Below are positions 1-10,205 of a stretch of DNA of 51,448 nt, one piece after another. Every line of letters begins with the position of its first letter. Position 1 is the first letter of the stretch. The stretch is from the NCBI GenBank assembly GCA_016845445.1, contig JAERSU010000264.1:1-51448 (forward strand), read 5' to 3'. The DNA is from Oceanospirillaceae bacterium (lineage in GTDB: Bacteria; Pseudomonadota; Gammaproteobacteria; Pseudomonadales; Balneatricaceae). The position numbers were made by a program, and so were the translations under genes. The notes beneath the pieces are model-generated. The model worked only from the letters and a program-made list of their open reading frames with translations. It had not been told where the DNA came from and did no database searches.

Positions 1-51
1 AGGCAAAACAGATAAAAATTTGTTTTGTTGGTGAAAACAAAGGTTTTTTTG

Positions 52-80
52 TTGTCACTGAGATCAACGGGCCAAATTAT
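52..80 (+). promoter_or_regulatory. Possible nqr operon promoter
   Basis: A TTGTCA hexamer at 52-57 is followed after 17 nt by AATTAT at 75-80, about 24 nt before the nqrA start. The region is AT-rich. A second possible -10 (TATAAC, 78-83) has a poorer 20-nt spacing. This is a pattern match only; no operator is recognised. Confidence 0.3.
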
Positions 81-103
81 AACTTAGTATTTGGGTACGA
101 CTT

Positions 104-1453
104 ATGATCAAGATCAGACAGGGTCTGGATCTACCAATTACGGGCGCGCCTGCACAAACCATCAGCGATGGTAATGCAGTCAGCCAAGTTGCCGTGTTGG
201 GTGCTGACTATGTTGGCATGAAACCGACCATGGCCGTAAGGGTAGGTGATCGAGTGAAGCTCGGTCAGGTGCTGTTTTCTGACAAGAAAACCCCTGGAGT
301 AAACTACACAGCTCCCGCTGCTGGTACTGTTAGCGCCGTTAATCGTGGCGCCCAACGTGTACTACAGTCCGTGGTGATTGATGTGGACGGTGATGAAGCC
401 ATTGAGTTGCCAGCCTTTGCTGCTGACCAGTTGGCTAACCTGGGCGCAGACAAGGTGGAGGAAGCATTACTGCTTTCTGGCCAGTGGACTGCTTTCCAAA
501 CTCGTCCATTTAGCAAGGTGCCAACACCTGGTACCAAGCCTAACTCCATTTTTGTAACCGCCATCGACACACATCCATTGGCTGCAGATCCTGCGCCAAT
601 CATTGCCGCTGACAGCGATGCTTTCGCGCAGGGCTTACAGGTATTAACTAACCTGGCTGGTAAGGTGTTCGTTTGTGCTGCTGCCGACACGCAAGTGCCA
701 GAAGTAGCGGGTACCCAGGTAGAGCGTTTCGCTGGTGTGCATCCAGCGGGTTTGCCTTCTACCCACATTCACATGCTGGACCCAGTGGGTGCAAACAAAA
801 CAGTTTGGGCCATTAACTACCAGGACGTGATCGCCATCGGCAAGACCTTTGTTACTGGTCAGTTGTCCGTAGAACGTACGGTATCCTTGGCGGGCCCAAT
901 GGTAACTAACCCACGTTTGCTACGTACTCGTGTTGGTGCTTCTACTGAGCAATTGGTTGCCGGCGAAACCCAATCTGGTGAATTCTCCAACCGTGTCATC
1001 TCTGGTTCTGTACTAGGCGGTAAGACTGCTCACGGTGCCGAAGCCTTCCTTGGCCGTTACCACACTCAAATTAGTGTGCTAGAAGAAGGCAAGAAGCGTG
1101 AGTTCATGGGCTGGGCACCAGCTATCTCTGATGGTGCTAATAAGCACTCGCTGCTGAATATCTACACGTCCGCCATGAACCGTGGCAAGAAGATGAACTT
1201 CACCACCTCTACCAACGGATCTGCTCGTGCCATGGTGCCTAACGGTACCTTTGAAGACATGATGCCGTTGGATATTCTACCTACTCAGTTGCTACGTGCA
1301 TTGGTAGTAGGGGACATCGTTGCAGCTCAAGATTTGGGTTGTTTGGAACTGGAAGAAGCTGACTTAGCCCTGTGCACCTATGCCTGTGCTGGTAAGTATG
1401 AGTACGGTCCCATTTTGCGCGACGTTTTGAACCGCATTGAGAAGGAGTGCTAA
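104..1453 (+). CDS. nqrA: Na+-translocating NADH:quinone reductase subunit A
   Basis: NqrA is the membrane-associated, quinone-interacting subunit of the Na+-NQR complex, which oxidises NADH, reduces ubiquinone and pumps Na+ out of the cell. The 449-residue product has the family length and the usual N-terminus ([16 protein letters not shown]), with the conserved [14 protein letters not shown] segment early and a C-terminal [16 protein letters not shown] segment. It has no transmembrane helix, as expected. It opens the six-gene nqr operon; its 3' end carries a GAAGGAG ribosome binding site (1441-1447) serving nqrB. The ATG at 104 matches the family start, although the Shine-Dalgarno in front of it is weak. 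Confidence 0.97.
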   Translation: MIKIRQGLDLPITGAPAQTISDGNAVSQVAVLGADYVGMKPTMAVRVGDRVKLGQVLFSDKKTPGVNYTAPAAGTVSAVNRGAQRVLQSVVIDVDGDEAIELPAFAADQLANLGADKVEEALLLSGQWTAFQTRPFSKVPTPGTKPNSIFVTAIDTHPLAADPAPIIAADSDAFAQGLQVLTNLAGKVFVCAAADTQVPEVAGTQVERFAGVHPAGLPSTHIHMLDPVGANKTVWAINYQDVIAIGKTFVTGQLSVERTVSLAGPMVTNPRLLRTRVGASTEQLVAGETQSGEFSNRVISGSVLGGKTAHGAEAFLGRYHTQISVLEEGKKREFMGWAPAISDGANKHSLLNIYTSAMNRGKKMNFTTSTNGSARAMVPNGTFEDMMPLDILPTQLLRALVVGDIVAAQDLGCLELEEADLALCTYACAGKYEYGPILRDVLNRIEKEC

Positions 1454-1455
1454 TC

Positions 1456-2661
1456 GTGAATTTGCGTAAAATGCTTGACTCCATGGAGCCTCACTTTCAT
1501 AAAGGCGGTAAGTACGAAAAGTTCTACGCCCTCTATGAAGCTGTAGACACCGTATTCTATACCCCTGGTTATGTCACCAAGTCTAACGCTCACGTACGTG
1601 ACGGTATCGACTTAAAGCGCATGATGATCACCGTTTGGTTGTGTACCTTCCCAGTGATCCTGTTTGGTATCTATAACCTAGGTCTGCAGGCCAACACGGC
1701 CATGGCTGCCATGGACATGACCGAAATAGACGGTCTACGTGGTGCCATTATCGGTGCGCTTGCTGGTTTTGATCCAACTAGCCTGTGGGACAATGTGATC
1801 CACGGTGCTGCCTACTGGTTACCCATTTATATTGTGGTATTCGTTGTCGGTGGTTTCTGGGAAGTGTTATTTGCCGCTGTGCGTGGCCACGAAGTAAACG
1901 AAGGATTCTTTGTTACCTCCATCCTATTCTCCTTGATCCTGCCGCCTGATGTCCCTCTATGGCAAGCTGCCTTGGGTATTTCCTTCGGTGTTGTAGTGGG
2001 TAAAGAAGTGTTCGGTGGTACCGGTATGAACTTCCTTAACCCAGCCTTGACCGGCCGTGCCTTCTTGTTCTTTGCTTACCCAGCACAAATGTCTGGTGAC
2101 GCCGTATGGACTGCTGTTGACGGTTTCACCGGTGCAACTCCTCTGGGTATTGCTGCCCTACAAGGTGTTGAAGGTCTGGCTGCTCAAGGTATCACTTGGA
2201 TGGACGCCTTCATGGGGCAAATTCCTGGTTCTATTGGTGAAGTGTCTACACTGGCTATCTTTATCGGTGGTGGTATTCTGCTATGGACTCGCATCGCTGC
2301 ATGGCGCATCGTTGCTGGTGTGATGGTGGGTATGATTGCTATGAGCCTGCTCTTAAACATGATTGGTTCCGATACTAATCCACTATTCTCCATGCCATTC
2401 TATTGGCACATGGTGTTGGGTGGCTTTGCCTTCGGTATGATGTTTATGGCTACCGATCCAGTATCTGCTTCCATGACGAACATGGGTAAATGGTACTTTG
2501 GTGCATTGATTGGTGTGATGGTGGTGTTGATCCGTGTGGTTAACCCGGCTTTCCCTGAAGGCATGATGCTTGCCATCCTGTTTGCCAACCTGTGTGCGCC
2601 GCTGATCGACTACTATGTCGTAGAAGCCAATATTAAGCGGAGGGTAGCACGCAATGGCTAG
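1456..2661 (+). CDS. nqrB: Na+-translocating NADH:quinone reductase subunit B
   Basis: NqrB is the large integral-membrane subunit carrying a covalently bound FMN and riboflavin. The product is rich in hydrophobic helices, and the motif DGFTGATPL places the flavinylated threonine at about residue 228, in the context ApbE recognises. I choose the GTG at 1456 rather than the upstream in-frame GTG at 1447: GAAGGAG ends 8 nt before it and the resulting start ([14 protein letters not shown]) matches NqrB homologues. This gives 401 aa. It starts 2 nt after nqrA and overlaps nqrC by 8 nt, so translational coupling is likely. Confidence 0.95.
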   Translation: MNLRKMLDSMEPHFHKGGKYEKFYALYEAVDTVFYTPGYVTKSNAHVRDGIDLKRMMITVWLCTFPVILFGIYNLGLQANTAMAAMDMTEIDGLRGAIIGALAGFDPTSLWDNVIHGAAYWLPIYIVVFVVGGFWEVLFAAVRGHEVNEGFFVTSILFSLILPPDVPLWQAALGISFGVVVGKEVFGGTGMNFLNPALTGRAFLFFAYPAQMSGDAVWTAVDGFTGATPLGIAALQGVEGLAAQGITWMDAFMGQIPGSIGEVSTLAIFIGGGILLWTRIAAWRIVAGVMVGMIAMSLLLNMIGSDTNPLFSMPFYWHMVLGGFAFGMMFMATDPVSASMTNMGKWYFGALIGVMVVLIRVVNPAFPEGMMLAILFANLCAPLIDYYVVEANIKRRVARNG

Positions 2662-3421
2662 TAAAGATTCTGTATCCCGTACAGTTCTGGTAGCACTGGT
2701 ACTTTGTGTTATCTGTTCTGTAATCGTATCCACAGCGGCTGTGGTACTAAAAGACCAGCAGGTGGCTAATGCTGCCAACGAAAAGAAGGCCAATATTTTG
2801 GCTGCTGCTGGTATCGAAGTGGTTAACGGTGACTTGGACGCTGCCTTTGCTCAGGTGACGCCAATGTTGGTAGACATGTCTACTGGCAAGTACTCCGATG
2901 CTGCTGATGTCAACAACTACGATGACCGTAAAGCGGCTAAAGACCCTGCACTTAGTGTGGCTCTGACAGGCGATCAAGACATTGCGTCTATCCGTCGCCA
3001 AGCCAAGCTTCGCACTGTGTACCTTGTACAAGGCGACAACGGCATTGAAAAACTGATCCTACCTGTACATGGTTACGGTCTGTGGTCCACCCTTTATGGC
3101 TTTATTGCCCTTGAAGGTGACCTAAATACTGTAGCTGGTTTTGGTTTCTACTCTCACGCTGAGACGCCTGGTCTAGGTGGTGAAGTGGATAATCCTCGTT
3201 GGAAAGCGGTTTGGAATGGCAAGCAAGTTTATGCTACTGGTAGTAGTGAACCTGCGATCGGTTTGATCAAGGGTAAGGCCACAGCTGATTCCAAGCACGA
3301 CATCGACGGTCTGGCCGGTGCCACACTGACCAGTAACGGTGTTTCCAACCTAGTACGTTTCTGGATGGGTAAGGATGGCTTCGCACCATTCATAGCTAAC
3401 CTGAAAGCAGGGGAGGCATAA
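2654..3421 (+). CDS. nqrC: Na+-translocating NADH:quinone reductase subunit C
   Basis: NqrC holds the second covalent FMN on a periplasmic domain anchored by one N-terminal helix. The 255-aa product has a hydrophobic segment at about residues 8-32 and the flavinylation motif [12 protein letters not shown], with the acceptor threonine at residue 224. The conserved [16 protein letters not shown] and [10 protein letters not shown] segments are present. The start overlaps the nqrB stop by 8 nt and is preceded by a purine-rich GCGGAGGG. It depends on ApbE, encoded about 2.7 kb downstream. Confidence 0.96.
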   Translation: MASKDSVSRTVLVALVLCVICSVIVSTAAVVLKDQQVANAANEKKANILAAAGIEVVNGDLDAAFAQVTPMLVDMSTGKYSDAADVNNYDDRKAAKDPALSVALTGDQDIASIRRQAKLRTVYLVQGDNGIEKLILPVHGYGLWSTLYGFIALEGDLNTVAGFGFYSHAETPGLGGEVDNPRWKAVWNGKQVYATGSSEPAIGLIKGKATADSKHDIDGLAGATLTSNGVSNLVRFWMGKDGFAPFIANLKAGEA

Positions 3422-3423
3422 TC

Positions 3424-4071
3424 ATGTCGAAGACTAAAGACATTTTGATCAGCCCGATCTTTGCTAACAACCCAATTGCATTGCAAATCTTGGGTGTATG
3501 TTCGGCGCTGGCGGTAACCAGTTCCATGAGCGTTACACTGGTAATGTGTATCGCCCTAACGGCTGTAGTTACCTTCTCGAACCTGTTTATCTCTCTGATT
3601 CGTAATCAGGTTCCAAATAACATTCGTATCATTGTACAGATGACCATCATTGCCTCCTTGGTAATTGTGGTAGACCAGGTACTAAAAGCTTACGCTTATG
3701 AAATCTCTAAGCAGCTGTCTGTATTCGTTGGTCTGATCATCACCAACTGTATCGTAATGGGTCGTGCAGAAGCCTTCGCTATGCAGAATCCACCGCTACC
3801 GTCCGTACTAGACGGTATTGGTAACGGCCTAGGTTACTCTGTGGTATTGATCTTCGTTGCCTTCCTACGTGAACTATTTGGTTCCGGTTCTTTGTTTGGC
3901 ATCGAAATCCTACCATTGGTGACTAATGGTGGTTGGTACTACTCCAACGGTATGATGCTGTTGCCACCAAGTGCCTTCTTCGTGATTGGCGGATTTATTT
4001 GGCTGCTACGCACCTGGAAAGTAGATCAGGTGGAAAAAGCCGAATTCACCATGGCTAAGCACACTAAATAG
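3424..4071 (+). CDS. nqrD: Na+-translocating NADH:quinone reductase subunit D
   Basis: NqrD is a six-helix membrane subunit homologous to NqrE and RnfA/RnfE; together NqrD and NqrE bind an iron centre inside the membrane. The 215-aa product shows multiple hydrophobic helices and the conserved segment [13 protein letters not shown], whose cysteine belongs to the iron site. It lies 2 nt after nqrC with a GGGAGG ribosome binding site inside the nqrC end. The length is normal and no anomaly is seen. Confidence 0.97.
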   Translation: MSKTKDILISPIFANNPIALQILGVCSALAVTSSMSVTLVMCIALTAVVTFSNLFISLIRNQVPNNIRIIVQMTIIASLVIVVDQVLKAYAYEISKQLSVFVGLIITNCIVMGRAEAFAMQNPPLPSVLDGIGNGLGYSVVLIFVAFLRELFGSGSLFGIEILPLVTNGGWYYSNGMMLLPPSAFFVIGGFIWLLRTWKVDQVEKAEFTMAKHTK

Positions 4072-4082
4072 GAGCGCGAACA

Positions 4083-4691
4083 GTGGAACATTATATTAGT
4101 TTGTTTGTGAAGGCGGTTTTCGTAGAAAACATGGCCTTGGCCTTCTTCCTAGGTATGTGTACATTCCTAGCCATCTCTAAGAAGGTTAAAACTGCCATTG
4201 GTCTTGGTGTTGCGGTAATCGTGGTATTGACTATCACCGTACCTGTTAACAACTTGATCTACACTTACCTGTTGGCTGACGGCGCCCTAGCTTGGGCCGG
4301 TTTACCCGATGTTGATCTAAGCTTCTTGGGCTTGATCTCTTACATTGGTGTAATCGCTGCCATGGTACAGATTCTGGAAATGATCTTGGATAAGTTCTTC
4401 CCAGCACTGTACAACGCTCTGGGTGTATTCCTACCCTTGATCACGGTTAACTGTGCCATCATGGCCGGGGCCTTGTTCATGGTAGAGCGTGACTACAACT
4501 TTGGTGAGTCTATTGTCTATGGCATGGGTGCTGGTACTGGTTGGGCGTTGGCAATTGCCATGCTGGCCGCTATCCGTGAAAAACTGAAGTACTCTGACGT
4601 GCCTCCGGGTTTGCGTGGCCTGGGTATCACCTTCGTAACTGTTGGTCTGATGTCCCTTGGTTTCATGTCATTCTCTGGCATTCAGCTGTAA
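4083..4691 (+). CDS. nqrE: Na+-translocating NADH:quinone reductase subunit E
   Basis: NqrE is the inverted-topology partner of NqrD. The 202-aa product begins with GTG ([21 protein letters not shown]), preceded by AGGAGCG, and shows six hydrophobic helices and the conserved [13 protein letters not shown] segment with the iron-ligating cysteine. An 11-nt gap separates it from nqrD and 16 nt separate it from nqrF. Length and motifs are normal. Confidence 0.97.
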   Translation: MEHYISLFVKAVFVENMALAFFLGMCTFLAISKKVKTAIGLGVAVIVVLTITVPVNNLIYTYLLADGALAWAGLPDVDLSFLGLISYIGVIAAMVQILEMILDKFFPALYNALGVFLPLITVNCAIMAGALFMVERDYNFGESIVYGMGAGTGWALAIAMLAAIREKLKYSDVPPGLRGLGITFVTVGLMSLGFMSFSGIQL

Positions 4692-4707
4692 GACGAGGAG
4701 ATAAGTA

Positions 4708-5937
4708 ATGAATAGTGTTGTTATCCTCGGCGTACTGATGTTTACCTTGGTGGTACTATCTTTGGTAGCTATCATCTTGATTGCACGTGCCAAGTTGGTT
4801 TCCTCTGGTGAGGTGACCATTGAAATTAACGATGATCCGGACAAGACCATTAAGGTGCCTGCCGGTGACAAGCTGCTACAAACCCTAGCTGGTCAAGGTA
4901 TCTTCCTGGCTTCTGCCTGTGGTGGTGGTGGTACTTGTGCTCAGTGTCGTTGTATCGTATCTGAAGGTGGTGGCGGTATGCTGGCTACCGAAGAATCCCA
5001 CTTCACCATGCGTGAAGCCAAAGAAGGCTGGCGTCTATCCTGTCAGGTTGCTGTTAAGCAAGACATGAAGATCGAAGTGGAAGAAGACGTATTCGGCGTT
5101 AAGCAGTGGGAATGTACGGTAGAGTCCAACCCCAACGTGGCGACCTTCATCAAGGAATTGACCTTGCGTCTGCCTGAAGGTGAGAACGTTGACTTCCGTG
5201 CTGGCGGTTATGTACAGCTGGAATGTCCTCCTCATACTGTGGATTACAAAGACTTCGATATTCAAGAAGAATACCGTGGTGATTGGGACCGCTTTAAGGT
5301 TTGGGAAAATATTTCTACGGTAGACGAAACCACCATCCGTGCCTACTCCATGGCCAACTACCCAGAAGAGAAGGGTGTGGTTAAGTTCAATATTCGTATT
5401 GCTTCCCCACCTCCAGGTTCTCAGGGTATCCCACCAGGCAAGATGTCTTCTTACGTGTTTAACTTAAAAGAAGGCGACAAGATCACTGTTTACGGTCCAT
5501 TTGGTGAGTTCTTCGCCAAAGACACCGACAACGAAATGGTGTTCATCGGTGGTGGTGCTGGCATGGCGCCAATGCGTTCTCACATTTTCGATCAGCTGAA
5601 GCGCTTGAAGTCTACGCGCAAGATGTCCTTCTGGTACGGTGCACGTTCTATGCGTGAAGCCTTCTATGTTGACCAGTACGACGCTCTGCAAGCTGACAAC
5701 GACAACTTCGAATGGCACTTGGCTCTATCTGATCCACAGCCAGAAGACAATTGGGACGGCCTAACTGGTTTTATCCACAACGTCTTGTATGAAAACTATC
5801 TGAAGGATCATGAAGCGCCGGAAGATTGCGAGTACTACATGTGTGGACCGCCAATGATGAACGCGGCGGTCATCGCCATGCTTAAAGACCTAGGTGTTGA
5901 AGACGAGAATATCTTGTTGGATGACTTCGGCGGTTAA
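4708..5937 (+). CDS. nqrF: Na+-translocating NADH:quinone reductase subunit F, NADH-oxidising
   Basis: NqrF is the entry point for electrons: it oxidises NADH through FAD and passes electrons to a [2Fe-2S] cluster. The 409-aa product has an N-terminal membrane anchor (about residues 4-26), a ferredoxin domain with cluster ligands C71, C77, C80 and C112, a flavin-binding RAYSMANY segment, and a C-terminal NADH-binding half ([24 protein letters not shown]) ending in FGG. GACGAGGAG lies before the ATG. It is the last gene of the nqrABCDEF operon and is followed within 20 nt by a strong terminator. Confidence 0.98.
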   Translation: MNSVVILGVLMFTLVVLSLVAIILIARAKLVSSGEVTIEINDDPDKTIKVPAGDKLLQTLAGQGIFLASACGGGGTCAQCRCIVSEGGGGMLATEESHFTMREAKEGWRLSCQVAVKQDMKIEVEEDVFGVKQWECTVESNPNVATFIKELTLRLPEGENVDFRAGGYVQLECPPHTVDYKDFDIQEEYRGDWDRFKVWENISTVDETTIRAYSMANYPEEKGVVKFNIRIASPPPGSQGIPPGKMSSYVFNLKEGDKITVYGPFGEFFAKDTDNEMVFIGGGAGMAPMRSHIFDQLKRLKSTRKMSFWYGARSMREAFYVDQYDALQADNDNFEWHLALSDPQPEDNWDGLTGFIHNVLYENYLKDHEAPEDCEYYMCGPPMMNAAVIAMLKDLGVEDENILLDDFGG

Positions 5938-5950
5938 GCAGAAGAAATTA

Positions 5951-5980
5951 AAAGTGGCACCTTCTGGTGCCACTTTTTTA
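5951..5980 (+). terminator. Rho-independent terminator of the nqr operon
   Basis: The 9-bp arms AGTGGCACC (53-61 of 5900s) and GGTGCCACT (66-74) pair around a TTCT loop and are followed by a run of T. It starts 13 nt after the nqrF stop, so apbE and nqrM probably need read-through or their own promoter. Confidence 0.9.
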
Positions 5981-5990
5981 TGTACGGGAT

Positions 5991-6076
5991 GTCATCGCGA
6001 GCGAAGCGCGGCGATCTCCTGATGAACTGCCCTTCGCTTGATGGAGATTGCCACGGCGCAAGCGCCTCGCAATGAC
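5991..6076. repeat. REP-like inverted repeat element, family (a)
   Basis: The outer arms GTCATCGCGAG and CTCGCAATGAC pair with one mismatch, and inner GATCTCC/GGAGATT arms pair too, giving an 86-bp element able to fold into a long hairpin. Related copies lie at 39501-39585 and 46691-46768, with short remnants at 45756-45777 and 24829-24839. It fills the nqrF-apbE gap and ends 8 nt before the apbE ATG. No transposase is nearby. Confidence 0.8.
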
Positions 6077-6084
6077 AGCAGTTG

Positions 6085-7098
6085 ATGAAGCGATTATTCA
6101 TTATTATTAGCATGTTGCTGATGTTAACGGCTTGTCGTGATGACGATAAGCAGGCCATTAACACAGCCACAGGTCTGGCCATGGGAACCAGTTATACGGT
6201 TAAATGGCTACCCGTAAAAGGGCTGGATGACAGTGCTTTTGCGGCACAAATTAATCAGCTCATTGGTGAGGTGGAAACCTCCATGTCTACCTACATGGAC
6301 GCCTCTGACTTAAGTGGTCTAAATGGTGCCGCAGCCAACGTTTGGCATAGTGTACCTAGGGAAATGGCGGCTTTGATTGCCGATGCCCAAGCGATCAGTG
6401 TCGCTACTAACGGCGCTTTTGATGTGACCGTTGGTCCTGCCGTTGACCTTTGGGGGTTTGGACCGGATCCAAAACCGGAAAGGATACCGACAGACAGTCA
6501 AATAGCGGCCTTAGCGCCTTTAGTTGGTTATACAATGATCGAGGTGCGTTTGCAGCCTGCCAGTGTTAAAAAGGCCGCTGCTAACGCTATTGATTTATCC
6601 GCCATCGCCAAGGGATATGGCGTTGACCAGGTGGCAAACTGGCTAGCAGATCAAGGTATTACTAGCTATCTGGTGGAAATTGGTGGTGAACTACGTACCT
6701 TGGGTAGCAAGCCTCAAGGCCAGCCTTGGCGCATCGCTATAGAGTCGCCAGCTAATGGTGCCCGTAGTGTGTTTGAGGTGGTAAGGGTAGAAAATACTGC
6801 CATTGCTACTTCCGGTAATTATCGTAATTACTACGAAGAGGACGGTGTGCGTTACTCTCACACGCTAGATCCACAAACTCTGCAGCCGGTGCGACATAAG
6901 TTGGCATCGGTCACCGTGATGGCGGATAATGCAGCTACGGCAGACGCCTTAGCCACGGCCCTGATGGTAATGGGTGAAGTTAAGGGGCCACAATGGGCAC
7001 AAGAGCAACAAGTGCCCAGTTATTTTATTAGTTGGCAAGATGGTCAATTTAAGTCTCAATCTATGGCTGGTTTTGATACATTTATTGAAACACAATAG
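6085..7098 (+). CDS. apbE: FAD:protein FMN transferase ApbE, lipoprotein
   Basis: ApbE transfers FMN from FAD onto threonines of NqrB and NqrC, so it completes the complex encoded just upstream. I chose the ATG at 6085; it gives MKRLFIIISMLLMLTACRDD, a signal peptide with an LTAC lipobox, so the mature protein should be lipid-anchored in the periplasm. The conserved MGTSYTVKW, DLSAIAKGYGVDQVANWL, GGELRTLG and SHTLDPQT segments are present in 337 aa. A TTG directly in front is in frame but unlikely. No clear Shine-Dalgarno is visible: the REP-like element ends 8 nt before the start. Confidence 0.95.
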   Translation: MKRLFIIISMLLMLTACRDDDKQAINTATGLAMGTSYTVKWLPVKGLDDSAFAAQINQLIGEVETSMSTYMDASDLSGLNGAAANVWHSVPREMAALIADAQAISVATNGAFDVTVGPAVDLWGFGPDPKPERIPTDSQIAALAPLVGYTMIEVRLQPASVKKAAANAIDLSAIAKGYGVDQVANWLADQGITSYLVEIGGELRTLGSKPQGQPWRIAIESPANGARSVFEVVRVENTAIATSGNYRNYYEEDGVRYSHTLDPQTLQPVRHKLASVTVMADNAATADALATALMVMGEVKGPQWAQEQQVPSYFISWQDGQFKSQSMAGFDTFIETQ

Positions 7099-7149
7099 TG
7101 AGACGAATTAATGAGTTGTTAGATTGCCTAAGCAGGCAAGGAGAATACA

Positions 7150-7389
7150 ATGGAAACCATGATTTTAGCCTTTATTATACTGGTGATTTTGGTGGCCGGT
7201 ATGGCGGTAGGTGTTATTTTTGGACGTAAGCCCATATCTGGTTCCTGTGGCGGCATGTCTGCCCTAGGTATGGACGTGGCTTGTGACATCTGTAAGGGCG
7301 ATCCTGAAGTATGTGAAACGGAGCAGCAAAAAGCCATTAAAGCAGAACAAGCTGAAGCAGAAGATTTAAGTTACGACGCAAGTAAATAA
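7150..7389 (+). CDS. nqrM: Na+-NQR maturation protein NqrM (DUF539)
   Basis: NqrM is a small membrane-anchored protein required for NQR assembly, thought to deliver iron to the NqrD/NqrE site. The 79-aa product has one N-terminal helix (about residues 4-24) followed by a cysteine-rich tail: GSCGGMSALGM with C33, then C45, C48 and C55. AAGGAG lies before the ATG. The gene sits 51 nt after apbE, in the same order as in Vibrio and related bacteria. Confidence 0.94.
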   Translation: METMILAFIILVILVAGMAVGVIFGRKPISGSCGGMSALGMDVACDICKGDPEVCETEQQKAIKAEQAEAEDLSYDASK

Positions 7390-7391
7390 TC

Positions 7392-7438
7392 TAGGTCGTC
7401 ATCGAGGCCGACAATGTCGGGCTAAAGCCCGATCCACA
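7392..7438. repeat. Palindromic repeat, family (c), copy 1
   Basis: This 47-bp segment resembles the element found inside liuD (35472-35519): its right half GTCGGGCTAAAGCCCGATCC corresponds to that element's right half. It lies directly after the nqrM stop codon. A second copy follows 16 nt later. The left half is diverged. Confidence 0.6.
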
Positions 7439-7454
7439 CAGCAATAATTGCTAT

Positions 7455-7503
7455 TGTAGGTTGGTCTTTAGCGCAACAACGTCGGGCTCAAGCCCGACCT
7501 TTA
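7455..7503. repeat. Palindromic repeat, family (c), copy 2
   Basis: It starts TGTAGGTTGGTCTTTAG and ends in GTCGGGCTCAAGCCCGACC, an imperfect match to both halves of the liuD-internal element. The right half alone forms a GTCGGGCT/AGCCCGAC hairpin. It lies between nqrM and sthA. Confidence 0.6.
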
Positions 7504-7538
7504 GAAACAGTTAGTAGGGTAAGATAAAAGAGACAAAT

Positions 7539-8948
7539 ATGGCTGAGTATCGTTATGACATCGTGGTATTAGGTTCTGGCCCTGCCGGAGAAGCCGCCGC
7601 AATTAATGCCGCCAAAATGGGTAAAAAGGTTGCCGTAGTAGAAAACCGTGAACAGGTCGGTGGTGGTTGTGTGCACAAGGGTACCATTCCTTCCAAGGCA
7701 CTGCGTCATGAGGTGAAGCAAATTATTCACTTTAATACCAACCCCATGTTCCGTGTAATTGGTGAACCCAAGAACTTTTCTTTCCCCAAGGTCATGAAGG
7801 CAGCGGCAGAAGTCATCGCCAAACAAGCCATGTTACGTACCCAATTTTATGCCCGTAACCGTGTCGATGTGTTCTTTGGACAAGCTGCCTTTGTGGATCG
7901 CAATAATATCTCTGTGACCTCCAATAATGGCGGTGACGTGGAAAATCTGGAATTTGATCAAGCGGTGATCGCCACCGGTTCTAGTCCATATGAACCTGCC
8001 GATGTGGATTTTAATCATCACCGTGTTTATAACAGTGATACCATCCTTGATTTACAACATACACCGCGCAATTTGATCATCTATGGTGCCGGTGTTATTG
8101 GCTCAGAATACGCGTCTATCTTTGCTGGCCTAGGTGTAAAGGTAGAACTGGTGGATACCCGTGCCAATCTATTGGAGTTCCTCGATGTGGAAATCTCCGA
8201 TGCTCTAAGTTACCACCTGCGCAACAATGGTGTACGTATTCGTCATAACGAAGAGTATGAAAAGGTTACCTGTGATGAACAGTCCGTGATAATGGAACTA
8301 AAATCCGGTAAGAAGCTGCGTGCCGATGCCTTGCTGTGGTGTAACGGCCGTACCGGCAACACCGCAGAACTAGGTTTAGAAAACATTGGCCTAAAAGCCA
8401 ATAGTCGCGGCCAGCTCGAAATTGATCAACGTTACAATACCGCCGTGCCTGGCATTTCTGCTGCCGGTGATGTCATAGGTTGGCCAAGTTTAGCTTCTGC
8501 TGCCTTTGACCAAGGCCGTTCCGCCGCCTCTGATCTGACTGGTGGCAATGATTTCCGTTATGTTAATGATGTGCCAACGGGTATCTACACCATCCCTGAA
8601 ATCAGTTCTATTGGTGCCACTGAAGAGCAGTTGACTGCCGCTAAGGTACCCTATGAGGTAGGGCAGGCCTTCTTTAAGGACATTGCGCGGGCGCAGATTT
8701 CTGGTGAAGTGGTTGGCATGTTAAAAATACTCTTCCATCGTGAAACTTTCCAAATATTGGGTATTCACTGCTTCGGTGACCGTGCTTCGGAAATTATTCA
8801 CATCGGCCAGGCCATCATGAACCAGGAGGGTAGTGCCAATACCATCGAGTACTTTGTTAATCACACCTTTAACTTTCCAACCATGGCCGAAGCCTACCGA
8901 GTGGCTGCGCAGTTGGGGCTAAACCGCGCGCGGTTTATCAATAACTAG
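7539..8948 (+). CDS. sthA: Soluble pyridine nucleotide transhydrogenase
   Basis: SthA is a cytoplasmic FAD enzyme that exchanges hydride between NADPH and NAD+, usually to drain excess NADPH. The 469-aa product has the FAD-binding [10 protein letters not shown] at the N-terminus, a second Rossmann motif ([18 protein letters not shown]) at about residues 185-200, and a C-terminal dimerisation domain. The active-site region reads [18 protein letters not shown]: the second redox cysteine of dihydrolipoamide dehydrogenase is missing, which separates SthA from Lpd and glutathione reductase. It is followed after 15 nt by the lol genes. A link to the NQR genes through NADH/NADPH balance is my inference. 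Confidence 0.95.
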   Translation: MAEYRYDIVVLGSGPAGEAAAINAAKMGKKVAVVENREQVGGGCVHKGTIPSKALRHEVKQIIHFNTNPMFRVIGEPKNFSFPKVMKAAAEVIAKQAMLRTQFYARNRVDVFFGQAAFVDRNNISVTSNNGGDVENLEFDQAVIATGSSPYEPADVDFNHHRVYNSDTILDLQHTPRNLIIYGAGVIGSEYASIFAGLGVKVELVDTRANLLEFLDVEISDALSYHLRNNGVRIRHNEEYEKVTCDEQSVIMELKSGKKLRADALLWCNGRTGNTAELGLENIGLKANSRGQLEIDQRYNTAVPGISAAGDVIGWPSLASAAFDQGRSAASDLTGGNDFRYVNDVPTGIYTIPEISSIGATEEQLTAAKVPYEVGQAFFKDIARAQISGEVVGMLKILFHRETFQILGIHCFGDRASEIIHIGQAIMNQEGSANTIEYFVNHTFNFPTMAEAYRVAAQLGLNRARFINN

Positions 8949-8963
8949 GTTAGCAAAGATACC

Positions 8964-10205
8964 ATGTATCAATCCATTGCCTTAACCGTTGGCCTGCGTT
9001 ACACACGGGCTAAGCGTCGCAATCAATTTATCTCGTTTATCTCTCTGACATCCATTCTTGGGCTGATCTTAGGGGTGGCGGTGTTGATTATTGTGCTCTC
9101 GGTGATGAATGGTTTTGATCGTGAACTACGCCAACGAATCCTGGGTATGGTGCCCCATGCTACGGTGCAGACTAGTGACCCCATCATGGATTGGCAAACT
9201 GTCGCCGAGCAGGTGCTAGCCAGTGAGGGCGTGGTTGGCGCCGCGCCATTTGTGCATGGTCAAGGCATGTTTACCTATAAAGGCCTAGTCCAACCCGTTA
9301 TGTTTCAAGGGATTTTACCAGCTCAGGAACAGCAGGTATCCATTCTGCCAAAGCATATGGTAGAAGGGGATGTGGCTAGCCTTGAAGCTGGCCGGTTTAA
9401 TATTATCATGGGGGATATATTGGCCCGGCAAATGCGTTTGCAGGTGGGTGATAAGGTCACGCTTGTCATGCCTGAAGCAAATCTCACCGTGGCCGGTATC
9501 GTGCCTCGCTTAAAACGCTTTACCTTGAGTGGAATTTTCAAAGTTGGCGCCGAGTTAGATGCTAGCCTAGCTATTATGCATATGCACGATGCCAGTAAGC
9601 TCAAACGACTAGCAGGTGGTGCCGAAGGCATTCGTCTTAAACTAGATGACCTGTTTCAGGCGCCAACTGTGGTGCGGCAGGTAGCGCGTGATTTACCCGG
9701 TGCCTATTGGACCAGTGATTGGACCCGTACCCATGGCAATTTATTTCAAGCAATTCAGTTAGAAAGGCGCATGTTGGCCTTGTTGTTGATGCTTATTGTC
9801 GCCGTGGCAGCCTTTAATATTGTGTCTACCTTGGTTATGTTGGTAGTTGACAAGCAGTCTGATATCGCCATTTTACGTACCCTTGGCGCAACGCCTAGAG
9901 ATGTTATGGGTATTTTTATCGTACAAGGTCTGGTAATTGGCTTCGCCGGCATTATGTTGGGTAGTATTCTTGGCCTGCTCGTGGCCTTTAACATCACCGA
10001 CATGGTGGATTGGGCGGAAAAGGCCTTTGGCTTTAAGATTTTAAGCGCAGATGTCTACTTCATTAGTTATTTTCCATCGCAAGTGAAAATGGACAATGTC
10101 CTCTTTATTTGTGTTGTCTCCATGATGCTTACTTTGCTAGCCACCCTGTACCCTGCTTGGAAAGCCTCGCGGGTTGATCCAGCCGAGGCCCTAAGGTATG
10201 AATAG
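8964..10205 (+). CDS. Lipoprotein-releasing ABC transporter permease, LolC/LolE type
   Basis: This is an FtsX-family permease of the Lol system, which extracts mature lipoproteins from the inner membrane and hands them to LolA. The 413-aa product has an N-terminal helix (about residues 22-50, after YTRAKRRNQFISFIS), a large periplasmic domain, and three C-terminal helices, ending DPAEALRYE as Lol permeases do. Only one permease gene accompanies lolD, unlike the lolCDE trio. It may act as a homodimer (LolF-like), or a partner may lie elsewhere; I cannot decide between LolC, LolE and LolF by eye. It overlaps lolD by 8 nt. Confidence 0.9.
   Translation: MYQSIALTVGLRYTRAKRRNQFISFISLTSILGLILGVAVLIIVLSVMNGFDRELRQRILGMVPHATVQTSDPIMDWQTVAEQVLASEGVVGAAPFVHGQGMFTYKGLVQPVMFQGILPAQEQQVSILPKHMVEGDVASLEAGRFNIIMGDILARQMRLQVGDKVTLVMPEANLTVAGIVPRLKRFTLSGIFKVGAELDASLAIMHMHDASKLKRLAGGAEGIRLKLDDLFQAPTVVRQVARDLPGAYWTSDWTRTHGNLFQAIQLERRMLALLLMLIVAVAAFNIVSTLVMLVVDKQSDIAILRTLGATPRDVMGIFIVQGLVIGFAGIMLGSILGLLVAFNITDMVDWAEKAFGFKILSADVYFISYFPSQVKMDNVLFICVVSMMLTLLATLYPAWKASRVDPAEALRYE

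Noticed and set aside
1447..1455. Upstream GTG start for nqrB
   Set aside because: It overlaps the ribosome binding site and adds residues absent from NqrB homologues.
7539..8948. sthA read as dihydrolipoamide dehydrogenase
   Set aside because: The active site lacks the second redox cysteine (CVHKGT), which fits SthA, and no lipoamide-complex genes are near.
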